Part shown: positions 26,396 through 35,193 of the stretch, one piece after another
How the letters are laid out: every line of letters starts with the position of its first letter
How positions within the stretch are numbered: the first letter of the stretch is position 1
NCBI RefSeq assembly: GCF_900102625.1
Contig: NZ_FMZC01000002.1
Location: 509,507 to 573,506 of the forward strand
Direction: 5' to 3'
Length of the DNA stretch: 64,000 nt
Origin: Paracidovorax valerianellae
GTDB lineage: Bacteria > Pseudomonadota > Gammaproteobacteria > Burkholderiales > Burkholderiaceae_C
The notes under the pieces: model-generated
What the model was told of the DNA's origin: nothing
Databases searched by the model: none
What the model saw: only the letters and a program-made list of their open reading frames with translations
Made by a program: the position numbers and the translations under genes

Positions 26396-27223
26396 TCACC
26401 AGCCGTAGAACCCCGCCAACACCAGCGCCGCCTCCGGCGTGAACTCGCCGCGCTCCAGTCGCGCATGCACTTCTGGCGCGTCCAGCAATTCGAACCGTTC
26501 CACTTCACCATCCTGATTCACCGGTGCCACGCCCTCGGGCACGGTCGCGTGGAACCAGTCGATGCGCTCGACCATGTAGCCGGCCCCTTCGCCGTCGTCG
26601 CTCGGCCGGGCGAAGTCCACGTGGCCGCCCTGGGCCACGTTTTGCAGCGCGGCGATGTTGAGGCCCGCTTCTTCCCAGGTTTCTCGTTCGAGGGCGGTGT
26701 CCAGCGTGTCGGCGGCGCTGACCATGCCGCCCATCAGCGTGTCCCACCGGCCGGGGTGGGTGGGTTTGTCGAAGGCGCGCTGCTGCACCCACATGCGGCC
26801 ATCGGGCGCACTGGCCACGAGGTGCACGGCGCAGGTGGCGATGCCCAGCGTGCGCACGGCACCGCGCTCCACCGTGCCGATGCGCTCGCCGGCCGCGTTG
26901 CAGACCGCCAGTTGCTCGTCGCGCCACGGGCCGCAGCGCCCGGCCCGGCGCAAGGCACCGGCCAGCAGCGCGAGGGCCGCAGTGGCATCGCTGCCGATGC
27001 GGTCGAGGTGCCAGCCCACCCTGCCACCCTGCTCTACTTTTAATAGCAACCCAGGCATGTTTTCCGGCGGCAGGGCGATGATTTCATTCAGAACGCCGTC
27101 CGCCACCGTGCCCACGATGTGGCCGGCGACGGCGAAGGGCAGGCGCGCTGCCGCAGCGGGCCGCTGGGCCCGCGCACGCGCGGCGGGCAGCCAGCCCGGC
27201 GCGCTGGGCGCAAGCGCGCTCAT
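26396..27223 (-). CDS. NUDIX hydrolase with N-terminal DUF4743-like domain
   Basis: A 275-residue two-domain protein. The N-terminal part (residues ~1-110) resembles the region found ahead of NUDIX in thiamine-pyrophosphokinase-related hydrolases. The NUDIX box near residues 165-187 reads GMVSAADTLDTALERETWEEAGL: the RExxEE core is intact, but the first Glu of the usual GX5E is Asp. It therefore probably hydrolyses a nucleoside-diphosphate-linked compound, with the precise substrate unknown. ATG 27223 overlaps the quinone oxidoreductase stop by four bases. Codons for GLLLKVEQ contain a copy of the 17-nt palindromic repeat. Confidence 0.85.
   Translation of the reverse strand: MSALAPSAPGWLPAARARAQRPAAAARLPFAVAGHIVGTVADGVLNEIIALPPENMPGLLLKVEQGGRVGWHLDRIGSDATAALALLAGALRRAGRCGPWRDEQLAVCNAAGERIGTVERGAVRTLGIATCAVHLVASAPDGRMWVQQRAFDKPTHPGRWDTLMGGMVSAADTLDTALERETWEEAGLNIAALQNVAQGGHVDFARPSDDGEGAGYMVERIDWFHATVPEGVAPVNQDGEVERFELLDAPEVHARLERGEFTPEAALVLAGFYGW
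27031..27047. repeat. Mini-palindrome repeat core, copy 3, inside the NUDIX gene
   Basis: On the minus strand GCTATTAAAAGTAGAGC, fitting GCTAT-N7-NNAGC. It is in frame within the N-terminal domain of the NUDIX hydrolase. Confidence 0.5.
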
Positions 27224-28206
27224 GACAGGGTGAGAACGGTGCAGCCGGTCGTCTTGCGCGCTTCCAGGTCGCGGTGCGCCTGCTCCACGTCGCGCAGGGC
27301 GTAGCGCTGCTCGATGTGGATCTTGACGGCGCCGCTCTGCACCACCGCGAACAGGTCGTCCGCCATGGCCTGCGTGGCCTCGCGCGTGGCGATGTGGGTG
27401 AACAGGGTCTGCCGCGTCACGTAGAGCGATCCCTTGGCGCCCAGCATGCCGGGCGCGAACGGCGCCACGGGGCCAGAGGCGTTGCCGAACGTGGCCATGA
27501 GGCCGAAGGGCCGCAGGCATTCGAGCGATTTGTCCCAGGTGTCCTTGCCCACCGAGTCGTACACGACCTTCACGCCCTTGCCGCCCGTGATGTCCTTCAC
27601 GCGGGCGGCGAAGTCTTCGGTGCGGTAGTTGATGGCGTGCGCAGCGCCGTTGGCCAGGGCCAGCTGGCACTTCTCGTCGCTGCCGGCCGTGCCGATGAGC
27701 TGCAGGCCCAGCGCCTTCGCCCATTGGCAGGCGATGAGGCCCACGCCCCCGGCCGCGGCGTGAAAGAGCACATGGTCGCCGGGCTGCAGGCCTTCGGCGG
27801 GCAGTGTCTTCTTGAGCAGGTACTGCGCCGTCAGGCCCTTGAGCATCATGGCCGCGCCGGTCTCGAAGCTGATGCCGTCGGGCAGGCGGCAGACGGTCTT
27901 GGCAGGCATCACGCGCACTTCGGCATAGCTGCCGGGCGGGTTGCTGGCGTAGGCGGCGCGGTCACCCACCTTGAGGTGCGTGACGCCCTCGCCCACCGCC
28001 TCCACGATGCCCGCGCCTTCCATGCCGATGGCGGCCGGCATCTGCAGCGGATACAGGCCGGTGCGGTGGTACACGTCGATGAAGTTCAGGCCGACGGCAT
28101 GGTGGCGGATGCGGATTTCGCCCGGGCCGGGCTCGCCGACGGAAACATCGACGATCTGGAGTTCTTCGGGACCGCCATGCTGGCGGATCTGAACGGCAAG
28201 ACTCAT
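27220..28206 (-). CDS. NADPH:quinone oxidoreductase (zinc-free MDR family)
   Basis: A medium-chain dehydrogenase/reductase of 328 residues without the zinc ligands of alcohol dehydrogenases. QOR marks are GLNFIDVYHRTGLY, the AAGGVGLIACQWAKALG nucleotide-binding loop near residues 150-166, and GKGVKVVYDSVGKDTW. It would reduce quinones with NADPH in the cytoplasm, one electron at a time, as zeta-crystallin-like enzymes do. The downstream NUDIX gene overlaps its stop codon by four bases. It is divergent from the EamA transporter gene. Confidence 0.93.
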   Translation of the reverse strand: MSLAVQIRQHGGPEELQIVDVSVGEPGPGEIRIRHHAVGLNFIDVYHRTGLYPLQMPAAIGMEGAGIVEAVGEGVTHLKVGDRAAYASNPPGSYAEVRVMPAKTVCRLPDGISFETGAAMMLKGLTAQYLLKKTLPAEGLQPGDHVLFHAAAGGVGLIACQWAKALGLQLIGTAGSDEKCQLALANGAAHAINYRTEDFAARVKDITGGKGVKVVYDSVGKDTWDKSLECLRPFGLMATFGNASGPVAPFAPGMLGAKGSLYVTRQTLFTHIATREATQAMADDLFAVVQSGAVKIHIEQRYALRDVEQAHRDLEARKTTGCTVLTLS

Positions 28207-28320
28207 GGGAACACTCCTGCAAGAGAGGGGAAAAATGAAAAGCCGGCAAACGGAAAGCGCCTGAATCCTGCCATGTTTTTCCCGGCTCTGCCGAGGGCCG
28301 AGACGCTACAGTCCAGCCCC

Positions 28321-29229
28321 ATGACGCAACGACTCACTCCGGGCACGATCGCCCTCCTGGCCACCGCGCCGCTACTTTGGGCCGGCAACGCGGTGGTGGG
28401 ACGGATGGTCCACACCCTGGTGCCGCCCGTCACGCTGAACTTCATCCGCTGGGCCCTGGCGTTTCTGGTGCTGCTGCCGCTGGCCTATCGCGTGCTGGGT
28501 CCGAAGAGCCCGATGTGGCCGCACTGGCGGCGCTTCGCCGCGCTGGGCCTGCTGGGCATCGGCTGCTACAACGCGCTTCAGTACATGGCGCTGCAGACCT
28601 CGACGCCGCTGAACGTCACGCTCGTGGGCTCCAGCCTGCCGGTGTGGATGCTGACCGTGGGCGCGCTGTGCTTCGGCGTGCCGGTGCGGCGCCCGCAGCT
28701 CATCGGCGCGGTGCTGTCCATGGCGGGGGTGCTGCTGGTGCTGAGCCGGGGCGAATGGAGCCAGCTGCTGGCGCTGCGGCTGGTGCCGGGCGATCTCTTC
28801 ATGGTGCTGGCCACCATTTCTTGGGCCTTCTACAGCTGGCTGCTGGCGCGCACGCACGAGCCCGCCACGGTGCGCTCCGACTGGGCGGCGTTCCTGATGG
28901 CGCAGATGGTCTTCGGGCTGGCCTGGTCGGGCGCCTTCGCCGGGGGCGAGTGGGCCATGGGCCACTCGCACATCGAATGGGGCTGGCCGCTGGCGGCGGC
29001 GCTGGCGTTCATCGCGGTGGGGCCGGCCATCCTGGCGTACCGGTGCTGGGGCGTGGGCGTGCAGCGTGCGGGGCCGGCGGTGGCGGGGTTCTTCATCAAC
29101 CTCACCCCGCTGTTCGCGGCCGTGCTGTCGGCACTGTTCCTGGGCGAAACCCCGCACCTGTACCACGCGGCGGCGTTTTTGCTGATCGTGAGCGGCATCG
29201 TGGCCTCCTCGCGGCCGCAAAAGGCCTGA
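28321..29229 (+). CDS. DMT-superfamily EamA transporter
   Basis: An inner-membrane exporter of 302 residues with ten predicted helices, built as two EamA repeats (about residues 10-140 and 155-295). Features are the WAGNAVVGRMV opening, QTSTPLNVTLVGSSLPVWM and the C-terminal NLTPLFAAVLSALFLGE, all typical of RhtA/YdcZ-like metabolite exporters. Substrate unknown. ATG 28321 follows the divergent quinone reductase gene by 114 bp. It ends at two consecutive hairpins shared with the convergent GGDEF-EAL gene. Confidence 0.9.
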   Translation: MTQRLTPGTIALLATAPLLWAGNAVVGRMVHTLVPPVTLNFIRWALAFLVLLPLAYRVLGPKSPMWPHWRRFAALGLLGIGCYNALQYMALQTSTPLNVTLVGSSLPVWMLTVGALCFGVPVRRPQLIGAVLSMAGVLLVLSRGEWSQLLALRLVPGDLFMVLATISWAFYSWLLARTHEPATVRSDWAAFLMAQMVFGLAWSGAFAGGEWAMGHSHIEWGWPLAAALAFIAVGPAILAYRCWGVGVQRAGPAVAGFFINLTPLFAAVLSALFLGETPHLYHAAAFLLIVSGIVASSRPQKA

Positions 29230-29301
29230 AGGCACCGAAGCCTGCTGCGCCAAGAGGCTTGAGGTCAAAAAGGCCTTCAGCGCAATCAGGACCAGGGAGC
29301 A

Positions 29302-29322
29302 TTGCTATAAATAGGATAGCAA
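29302..29322. repeat. Mini-palindrome repeat, copy 4 (intergenic)
   Basis: Stem TTGCTAT/ATAGCAA with a 7-base loop; core GCTATAAATAGGATAGC (29304-29320). It is adjacent to a larger palindrome in the gap between two convergent genes. Confidence 0.6.
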
Positions 29323-29325
29323 ATC

Positions 29326-29353
29326 ATTCATGAAGCCCCGGGGCTTCATGAAT
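29326..29353. terminator. Perfect 28-bp palindrome between convergent genes
   Basis: ATTCATGAAGCCCC followed immediately by its exact complement. The stem can form on either strand 15 bases beyond the GGDEF-EAL stop. There is no long T-run, so its terminator role is only likely, with the adjacent A/T-rich repeat perhaps helping on the minus strand. Confidence 0.55.
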
Positions 29354-29367
29354 CGCCTGGGCACGGC

Positions 29368-32043
29368 TCAGAGCGGTCCGGGCGCTGGCGAGACCGGTGT
29401 GGCCCGGTCGGCGAAGCGCTCCATCAACTCGGCCACCGGCAGGGGCCGCGCGAACAGGTAGCCCTGGTAGAGGTCGCAGCCGTGCAGGGCCAGAAAGTCC
29501 TTCTGCTCGGCGGTTTCCACGCCTTCCGCGATCACCTGCAACTCCAGGTTGCGGGCCATCCCGATGATGGTCTGCACGATCACGTCGTCGGTGGGCCGCA
29601 CGCCCAGGTTGCGCACGAACGACTGGTCGATCTTGAGCTGGTGCAGCGGCAACCGCGTGAGGTAGGCCAGCGACGAATAGCCCGTGCCGAAATCGTCCAC
29701 CGAGAACCGCACGCCCTTGGTGCGCAGCAGGTGCATCTTGGCGACCGAATCCTCCACGTTGTCCAGCACCAGCGATTCGGTCAGTTCCAGCTCCAGCAGA
29801 TGGGGCCGGACGCCGGTTTCCTGGATCACCTCCACCACGCCGGCCACGAAGTCGGGGTGGCGGAACTGCCGCGCGCTCACGTTCACCGACACGTGCAGGT
29901 TGCGCAGGCGCGGGTCCCGCTGCCACTGGGCCAGCTGCTCGCAGGCGGTGCGCAGCACCCACATGCCGATGGGCACGATCAGCTCGCTCTCCTCGGCCAC
30001 GGCGATGAAGTGCCCCGGCGCCACCAGGCCGCGTTCGGGGTGCTGCCAGCGCAGCAGCGCTTCGGCGCCCACCATGGTGCCGGGCAGCGTGAACTGCGGC
30101 TGGTAGTGCAGCACGAACTGGTTTTGCTGGATGGCGGTCTGCAGGTCTGATTCGAGCTGCGCGCGCTGGGTGATGACCACCTGCATCTGCGGATCGAAAA
30201 AGCACAGGCCATGGCCGCGGCGGGCCTTGACCTGGTACATGGCGATGTCGGCCTGCTTGAGCAGTTCGGCCGCAGACTGCCGCGAATCGCCGAACACCGT
30301 GGCGCCGATGCTGCAGTTGCTGTGGTGCGTCTGCGAGCGCAACTGGTAAGGCTTGCTGAGCGCCAGCAGAATCTTCTCGCCGATGCGCCGCGCGAGCGTG
30401 GCGGCCTCCTGCGGGTCACGCGCCAGGTCGCACAACATGACGACGAACTCGTCGCCGCCGAGCCGCGCGACGGTATCGGTGGTGCGCACGCAGTCCTTCA
30501 GGCGCACGGCGACCTGCTGCAGCAAAAGGTCGCCCACTTCATGGCCCTGCGTGTCGTTGAGGGTCTTGAAATGGTCCAGGTCCAGGAACAGCAGCGCCCC
30601 CAGCTCGCGCGACCGCGATGCCGTGGCGGCGGCCTGGTTCAGCCGGTCCAGCAGCAGGCGGCGGTTCGGCAGGCCGGTGAGCAGGTCGTAGAAGGCGAGG
30701 TTCTCGATCTCGGCGCTCGCCATGCGCAGGTCGGTCACGTCGTGGTACGAAATCATGAGCCCGCCTTCGGGCGTGGCGCGCTCGGTGATCTGGATGAAGT
30801 GGCCGTTGGGCAGCATTTGCTCGTGCGTGCCGTCGGGGTGGCGCTGCAAGGCCAGGCGCTGCTCGACCCATTCGCGCCGCTGCCCTTCGCTGCTGTCGGG
30901 CAGGTGGTGCAGCACGGTGGCCTCCAGCAGGGCGCGAAACGGCAGCCCCTCGGCCATGATGCCGCGCAGCCAAGGAAAGATCTCCTCGAACCGGCGGTTC
31001 CACTGCAGCACCTCCTGCTGGCGGCCCAGCAGCACGAAGCCGGTCACCATGGAGCCGAGCGCCTGATCCAGCGTGGCCTTGGAACTGGCCAGCGCCATGC
31101 GCGCGCGGTTCATGCGGTTGAGGTAGGCGATGGTGGCCAGCCCTGCCGCCGCCACGGTGGCGCCGAACAGCGCGGCCACGAGCACGATCGCGTTGCGCTC
31201 GCTGCGCCATGGCGCCAGCGCCGCCTCCTGCGGCAGGCTGGCGGAAATCCAGAAGTCCGGGTACAGGATGGGCCGCGCCACCACCAGCGCCGAGACGCCG
31301 GTGATGCGAGCGCCCTGCCCCCAGGCGCTGATCGGCGTGCCCACTTCGCTCAAGGGGTGCACCCGCGCGCGGTGGCGCGCGTCGCCCCGGCCCGAAAAGC
31401 CCAGCAGCATCTGCCCCTGCCCGCGCTCCAGCGTGATCTCCAGGCCCGAGATGTCCACCGCCTGCGTCAGCACCGACACCAGCATGCTCGTGGGCACCTG
31501 GGCGATGGCCACCAGCCGCGTGCCGACCGGCGACCGCACGTGGCGGGCCACGTACACCACGCGCTCGGAACTGGAGAAGCTCACCGTCGGCACGCTGATC
31601 GCGAGCGTGGGCACGGCCTGCCCCATGACCTCTTCGAAAAAGCCCGACGGCAGGTCCAGCCCCACGCGCGCTCCGGCCGCGTCCGACGAGGCGACCACCT
31701 TGCGCTGCCCGTCCATCAGCGCCACGTAGCGCACCATGAGGTTCTGCCGCGCGGCGGTGCGCAGCAGCTGGCTCACCGAGCCTGGCCCGCCGGGCTCGTG
31801 CATCTGCTCGCGCAGCGCCATCAGGTCGGCGGTGCTGGCCAGCAGCACGTCCAGCCCCAGCAGCGCACGGTTGACCGCCGCCTCGGCGCCGGTGGTGAAG
31901 CGCGTGACCTGCGCCTCGCTTTCCATGAGCGCGGAGTGGCGCGTGCTCCACACCAGCCAGATTGCAGACCCTGCCAGGGCGAGCAGGAACACCACCACCA
32001 CGCTGCTGATGGCGGCATGAATGTGTCGGGGAAAGGCCTTCAT
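29368..32043 (-). CDS. Membrane-bound GGDEF-EAL protein with periplasmic sensor and PAS-like domain
   Basis: A cyclic-di-GMP enzyme of 891 residues. A helix at about residues 11-33 and another near 290-310 bracket a periplasmic sensor domain (dCache/CHASE-like). A PAS-like segment follows (LGSMVTGFVLLGRQQEVLQWN). The GGDEF domain has an intact RLGGDEF near residue 530 and an intact inhibitory RTTD I-site five residues before it. The EAL domain has GAEALLRWQHP near residue 658, ELELTESLVLDN and DDFGTGYSSL, so both synthase and phosphodiesterase centres look complete. Its ATG overlaps the upstream TRAP-type binding protein's stop codon (TGATG), suggesting that the binding protein feeds this sensor. 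Confidence 0.93.
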   Translation of the reverse strand: MKAFPRHIHAAISSVVVVFLLALAGSAIWLVWSTRHSALMESEAQVTRFTTGAEAAVNRALLGLDVLLASTADLMALREQMHEPGGPGSVSQLLRTAARQNLMVRYVALMDGQRKVVASSDAAGARVGLDLPSGFFEEVMGQAVPTLAISVPTVSFSSSERVVYVARHVRSPVGTRLVAIAQVPTSMLVSVLTQAVDISGLEITLERGQGQMLLGFSGRGDARHRARVHPLSEVGTPISAWGQGARITGVSALVVARPILYPDFWISASLPQEAALAPWRSERNAIVLVAALFGATVAAAGLATIAYLNRMNRARMALASSKATLDQALGSMVTGFVLLGRQQEVLQWNRRFEEIFPWLRGIMAEGLPFRALLEATVLHHLPDSSEGQRREWVEQRLALQRHPDGTHEQMLPNGHFIQITERATPEGGLMISYHDVTDLRMASAEIENLAFYDLLTGLPNRRLLLDRLNQAAATASRSRELGALLFLDLDHFKTLNDTQGHEVGDLLLQQVAVRLKDCVRTTDTVARLGGDEFVVMLCDLARDPQEAATLARRIGEKILLALSKPYQLRSQTHHSNCSIGATVFGDSRQSAAELLKQADIAMYQVKARRGHGLCFFDPQMQVVITQRAQLESDLQTAIQQNQFVLHYQPQFTLPGTMVGAEALLRWQHPERGLVAPGHFIAVAEESELIVPIGMWVLRTACEQLAQWQRDPRLRNLHVSVNVSARQFRHPDFVAGVVEVIQETGVRPHLLELELTESLVLDNVEDSVAKMHLLRTKGVRFSVDDFGTGYSSLAYLTRLPLHQLKIDQSFVRNLGVRPTDDVIVQTIIGMARNLELQVIAEGVETAEQKDFLALHGCDLYQGYLFARPLPVAELMERFADRATPVSPAPGPL

Positions 32044-33182
32044 CAAGGCGCCCGGGGGGCGGGAATACCGCGCGCAGGGCCGACTGTCCGGTTCCACAGA
32101 TCGACGCAAACCGGGCCGCAGCGCCGCTGCCAGTTCGCCAGCACCGTGGTGCGCAGGATTTCGACGCGGCGGGCATCGTCCGCGGCAGAGACCGGCACCA
32201 CCATCATCGAGCCGCGAGCGCCCTTCTGGCACGAAGGCCGTCCGGTGTTGCAGGCCAGCCCTTCGGAGGTTTCGCGCTCGGCATCGGCCCAGATGGTGGC
32301 CTCCAGCCGGGGCAGCTCGCGCTGCAGCAGGGCGCGCAGGTCGGCGGGCAGCGAGTTCCAGATGTCGCGGTTGGCCCCGAAGATCGACAGGCCCCAGGTC
32401 AGCGGCATGGGGTAGACGTACTGGGTCACTTCATAAAGGCCCATGGTGTTGCCCGACATGGTGCCGGTCACTGCGCATTCGCTGTCGCCGGCCTTCAGGC
32501 TCGCCACCATCTGGCCGAAGCCCGTGTGCACCGGAATGCCGCCCAGGGCGCTGATGAAGTCGGCCTGCGAGGCCGAAGCCACGCGGATGCGCCGGCCCGA
32601 CAGGTCGGCCAGCCCGGTCATGGCGTTCTTGCAGAAGATCACCTGCGCGGGATAGACATAGATGGCCAGCATCTCCATGCCGTGCTCCTGCCGCAGCGCG
32701 CTCTGCAGGTAGGGGCGAAACGCCGCCACCGTGGCGCGCAGGCTGGCGATGTCGGGGTTGAGGCCGGGAAGGTCGGGCGCGGTGTATTGCGGGTACTGCG
32801 CGGTGAGCGAGCTCATAAGGGTGGTGCCGAAGGGCACCACGCCCAGCTCGACCAGCCGCAGCATTTCCATGCCCGGCACGCCCGCGCGGTCGAAGGGAAC
32901 GATGGTGGCGGAAAACCGCCCGTTGCTGAGCGTGGCCAGCTCCTGGGTCCAGAACGGCGCCTCGCGCTCCTGGTATTGGGACAGCGCCCCGAGGCTGCCG
33001 ACCACCCGCAGCATGAAGGGTGCCGACACCGGCGCGGGCGCAGGCCCTTTCGGCGCGGTGGGCGCCCCCGTCGTACTCGCCTTGGCCGGCACAGGGCTTT
33101 GCGCGGCGCCCAGCAAAGGCGCGCAGCAGAGCCAGGCCAGTGCCAGGCGGCACAGTGCGCGCGTCAGGAAATGGTGTTGCAT
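32043..33182 (-). CDS. TRAP-type periplasmic binding protein partnered with the GGDEF-EAL sensor
   Basis: A DctP-family solute-binding protein of 379 residues with a signal peptide ending LLGAAQ and a Pro/Ala/Thr linker. The DctP core is visible: GLADLSGRRIRVASASQADFI with the ligand-binding Arg near residue 188, and FGQMVASLKAGDSECAVTG. No TRAP membrane genes accompany it. Instead its stop codon overlaps the start of a GGDEF-EAL sensor by one base. The likely role is therefore ligand capture for signalling, not transport. The C-terminal ~70 residues contain four cysteines, unusual for the family. Confidence 0.82.
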   Translation of the reverse strand: MQHHFLTRALCRLALAWLCCAPLLGAAQSPVPAKASTTGAPTAPKGPAPAPVSAPFMLRVVGSLGALSQYQEREAPFWTQELATLSNGRFSATIVPFDRAGVPGMEMLRLVELGVVPFGTTLMSSLTAQYPQYTAPDLPGLNPDIASLRATVAAFRPYLQSALRQEHGMEMLAIYVYPAQVIFCKNAMTGLADLSGRRIRVASASQADFISALGGIPVHTGFGQMVASLKAGDSECAVTGTMSGNTMGLYEVTQYVYPMPLTWGLSIFGANRDIWNSLPADLRALLQRELPRLEATIWADAERETSEGLACNTGRPSCQKGARGSMMVVPVSAADDARRVEILRTTVLANWQRRCGPVCVDLWNRTVGPARGIPAPRAP

Positions 33183-33340
33183 GAAGGAACGCCGTAGTTC
33201 TTGTTGCCGTGTCGCCGCCAGAGATTTCTCCATCCCCGGCTTTTGTACCATCTTGCTGCGATTTGACCAATGGGGCGTGCTCTCGGCACGCCGCGCTTTA
33301 CAACACCTTCGCCCGGCGGCACGGCCGGCCCGGGCCCGGC

Positions 33341-34309
33341 TCAGAGCCAGCCCGCCCGCCGAAAGCGGTAATACAGGTAGCCGCACACGCCCAAAATCAG
33401 CAGCAGCGCCGCCGGGTAGCCATAGGCCCACTTCAGTTCGGGCATGCCTTCGAAGTTCATGCCCCAGATGCCTGCGAACGCGGTGCAGACCGCGAAGATG
33501 CTGGCCCAGGCCGCCAGGCGCTTGGTGATCTCGTTCTCTTCGATGGTCACCATCGACAGGTTCACCTGGATGGCCGTGCCGATGGTGTCGCGCATCGCGT
33601 CGATGGAGCCGTTGATGCGGCTCAGGTGGTCGAGCACATCGCGAAAATAATCCTGCGAGCCCATGCACACCTGGGGCACGCGGCCGCCATGCAGCTTGCC
33701 TACGCCCTCCAGCAGCGGCGCCACCGCGCGCTTGAGCACCATGGCGCGGCGCTTGAGTTCGTACAGGCGCTGGATGTTGTTGTGCGGCGCGCCCTTGGTG
33801 AAGATCTGCTGCTCGATCTGCTCCAGCTCCACCTCCAGCGCATCGATCACCGGAAAGTAGCGGTCCACCACCGCGTCCATCAGCGCGTACAGCACGAAGC
33901 CCGCGCCGGTTCGCAGCAGCTCGGGCTGGCGCTCGCAGCGCTCGCGCACGCCCAGGAAACCCAGCTTGCTGCGGTTGCGCACCGAGAGCACGTAATTGGT
34001 GCCCACGAACACATCCACCTCTCCCACGTTGACGCCGCGCTCGGCATCGGGCTCGACCAGGTGCAGCACCGCGAACAGCGAGTTGCCGTATTCCTCGATC
34101 TTGGGGCGCTGGTGGCCGTGCTGCGCGTCTTCCACAGCGAGTTCGTGCAGGCCGAACTCCTGCTGCATCTCTTGCAGCTCCTGCGGCGTGGCATCGGCCA
34201 GCGCCACCCAGACGAAGCAGCCCGGCAGCGAAACGTAATCACTGATGTGATCGACCGAGATATCGGCCAGCTTGGCCCCGTTTTGGTAGGCAACGCAATT
34301 GATCAGCAT
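33341..34309 (-). CDS. corA: CorA-family magnesium/cobalt channel
   Basis: A pentameric divalent-cation channel subunit of 322 residues. The cytoplasmic funnel domain spans about residues 1-255, with a long basic/acidic helix (EVELEQIEQQIF...). The selectivity signature GMNFEGMPE follows the first of two C-terminal helices (near residue 280). It is a lone gene; no Mg-responsive leader is recognisable upstream. There are 158 bp between its end and the start of the binding-protein gene transcribed in the same direction. Confidence 0.94.
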   Translation of the reverse strand: MLINCVAYQNGAKLADISVDHISDYVSLPGCFVWVALADATPQELQEMQQEFGLHELAVEDAQHGHQRPKIEEYGNSLFAVLHLVEPDAERGVNVGEVDVFVGTNYVLSVRNRSKLGFLGVRERCERQPELLRTGAGFVLYALMDAVVDRYFPVIDALEVELEQIEQQIFTKGAPHNNIQRLYELKRRAMVLKRAVAPLLEGVGKLHGGRVPQVCMGSQDYFRDVLDHLSRINGSIDAMRDTIGTAIQVNLSMVTIEENEITKRLAAWASIFAVCTAFAGIWGMNFEGMPELKWAYGYPAALLLILGVCGYLYYRFRRAGWL

Positions 34310-34360
34310 CGGGGGGCAATCCAGTTCCTTGGCAACAGGCTGAATCTTGCCATGCCGGCG

Positions 34361-35170
34361 CTACGTTCCGGAGCTTCCGAGGTCCCGCGGAGGCAACGGC
34401 AAAAACGCCTGCACCCGGGCGTCGTAGTCCCAACGCGTCAGCCGGTGGCGGGCAGGCAGAGCGCCCAGGCCGGGCACGCCCGCATCGCGCCGCTCCAGGG
34501 TCACGAGGCTGTTGGGGGCATGGGCGCGCAGGCGCACCGACACCGCCGTTCCCGCCCGCGCAGCCCACAGCCCGGGCAGCACCTCGGCCAGGCCGGGCTC
34601 ATGGGCATGGCCGGACAGCAGCAGTTGCGCGCCCGCCTCGCGCCAGCGCGCCAGCGCCTCGCCGGCCCGGTGGGGCCGGTGCTCGGTGTCGCTGGTGGGG
34701 TGCACCACCAGCGGGTGGTGGGTGACGACGATGCGCCAGCGGTCGCGCGGCGCCGCGGCCAGCCGCTCGGCCACCGCGTCGATCTGCGCATGGGACAGGC
34801 TGCCGCGCTCGTGCCGCCAGGGGCGCGTGGTGTTCACGCCCACGGCCAAAAAACCGGCCACATCGCAGACCGGCTCCAGGTCGCGGCCCCACCAGCGTTC
34901 ATAGCGGCGGTAGGCACGGCCCAGGCGCTCCCACCAGGCGAAGAGCGGCACATCGTGGTTGCCGGGCATGACCAGCAGTTGCGGCACGGAGAGGCCCGTC
35001 AGAAATTCATGCGCCTGCGCGAACTGCTCCGCCGTGGCGCGCTGCGTGAGGTCGCCCGACACCACCAGCAACGACACGTCCAGCGTCTGCACCAGCCGAG
35101 CCACCGCCGCGCACACGCGCGGGTCGTGCGCACCGAAGTGCAGGTCCGACAGGTGCATGAGAACGCTCAT
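34361..35170 (-). CDS. Calcineurin-like metallophosphoesterase
   Basis: A cytoplasmic dinuclear metal phosphoesterase of 269 residues with LMHLSDLHFGAHD, SGDLTQRAT, MPGNHDVPLF, VVTHHPLVVH and LSGHAHEPG, the full ligand set. By sequence alone it could be a cyclic-nucleotide or lipid/UDP-sugar phosphodiesterase. It begins 23 bases after a diacylglycerol-kinase-like gene on the same strand, and a PAP2 phosphatase gene is divergent from that kinase. A role in lipid phosphate metabolism is therefore the best guess. Confidence 0.87.
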   Translation of the reverse strand: MSVLMHLSDLHFGAHDPRVCAAVARLVQTLDVSLLVVSGDLTQRATAEQFAQAHEFLTGLSVPQLLVMPGNHDVPLFAWWERLGRAYRRYERWWGRDLEPVCDVAGFLAVGVNTTRPWRHERGSLSHAQIDAVAERLAAAPRDRWRIVVTHHPLVVHPTSDTEHRPHRAGEALARWREAGAQLLLSGHAHEPGLAEVLPGLWAARAGTAVSVRLRAHAPNSLVTLERRDAGVPGLGALPARHRLTRWDYDARVQAFLPLPPRDLGSSGT

Positions 35171-35193
35171 CGCGGTTCGCCGGCGTTGCGCGT

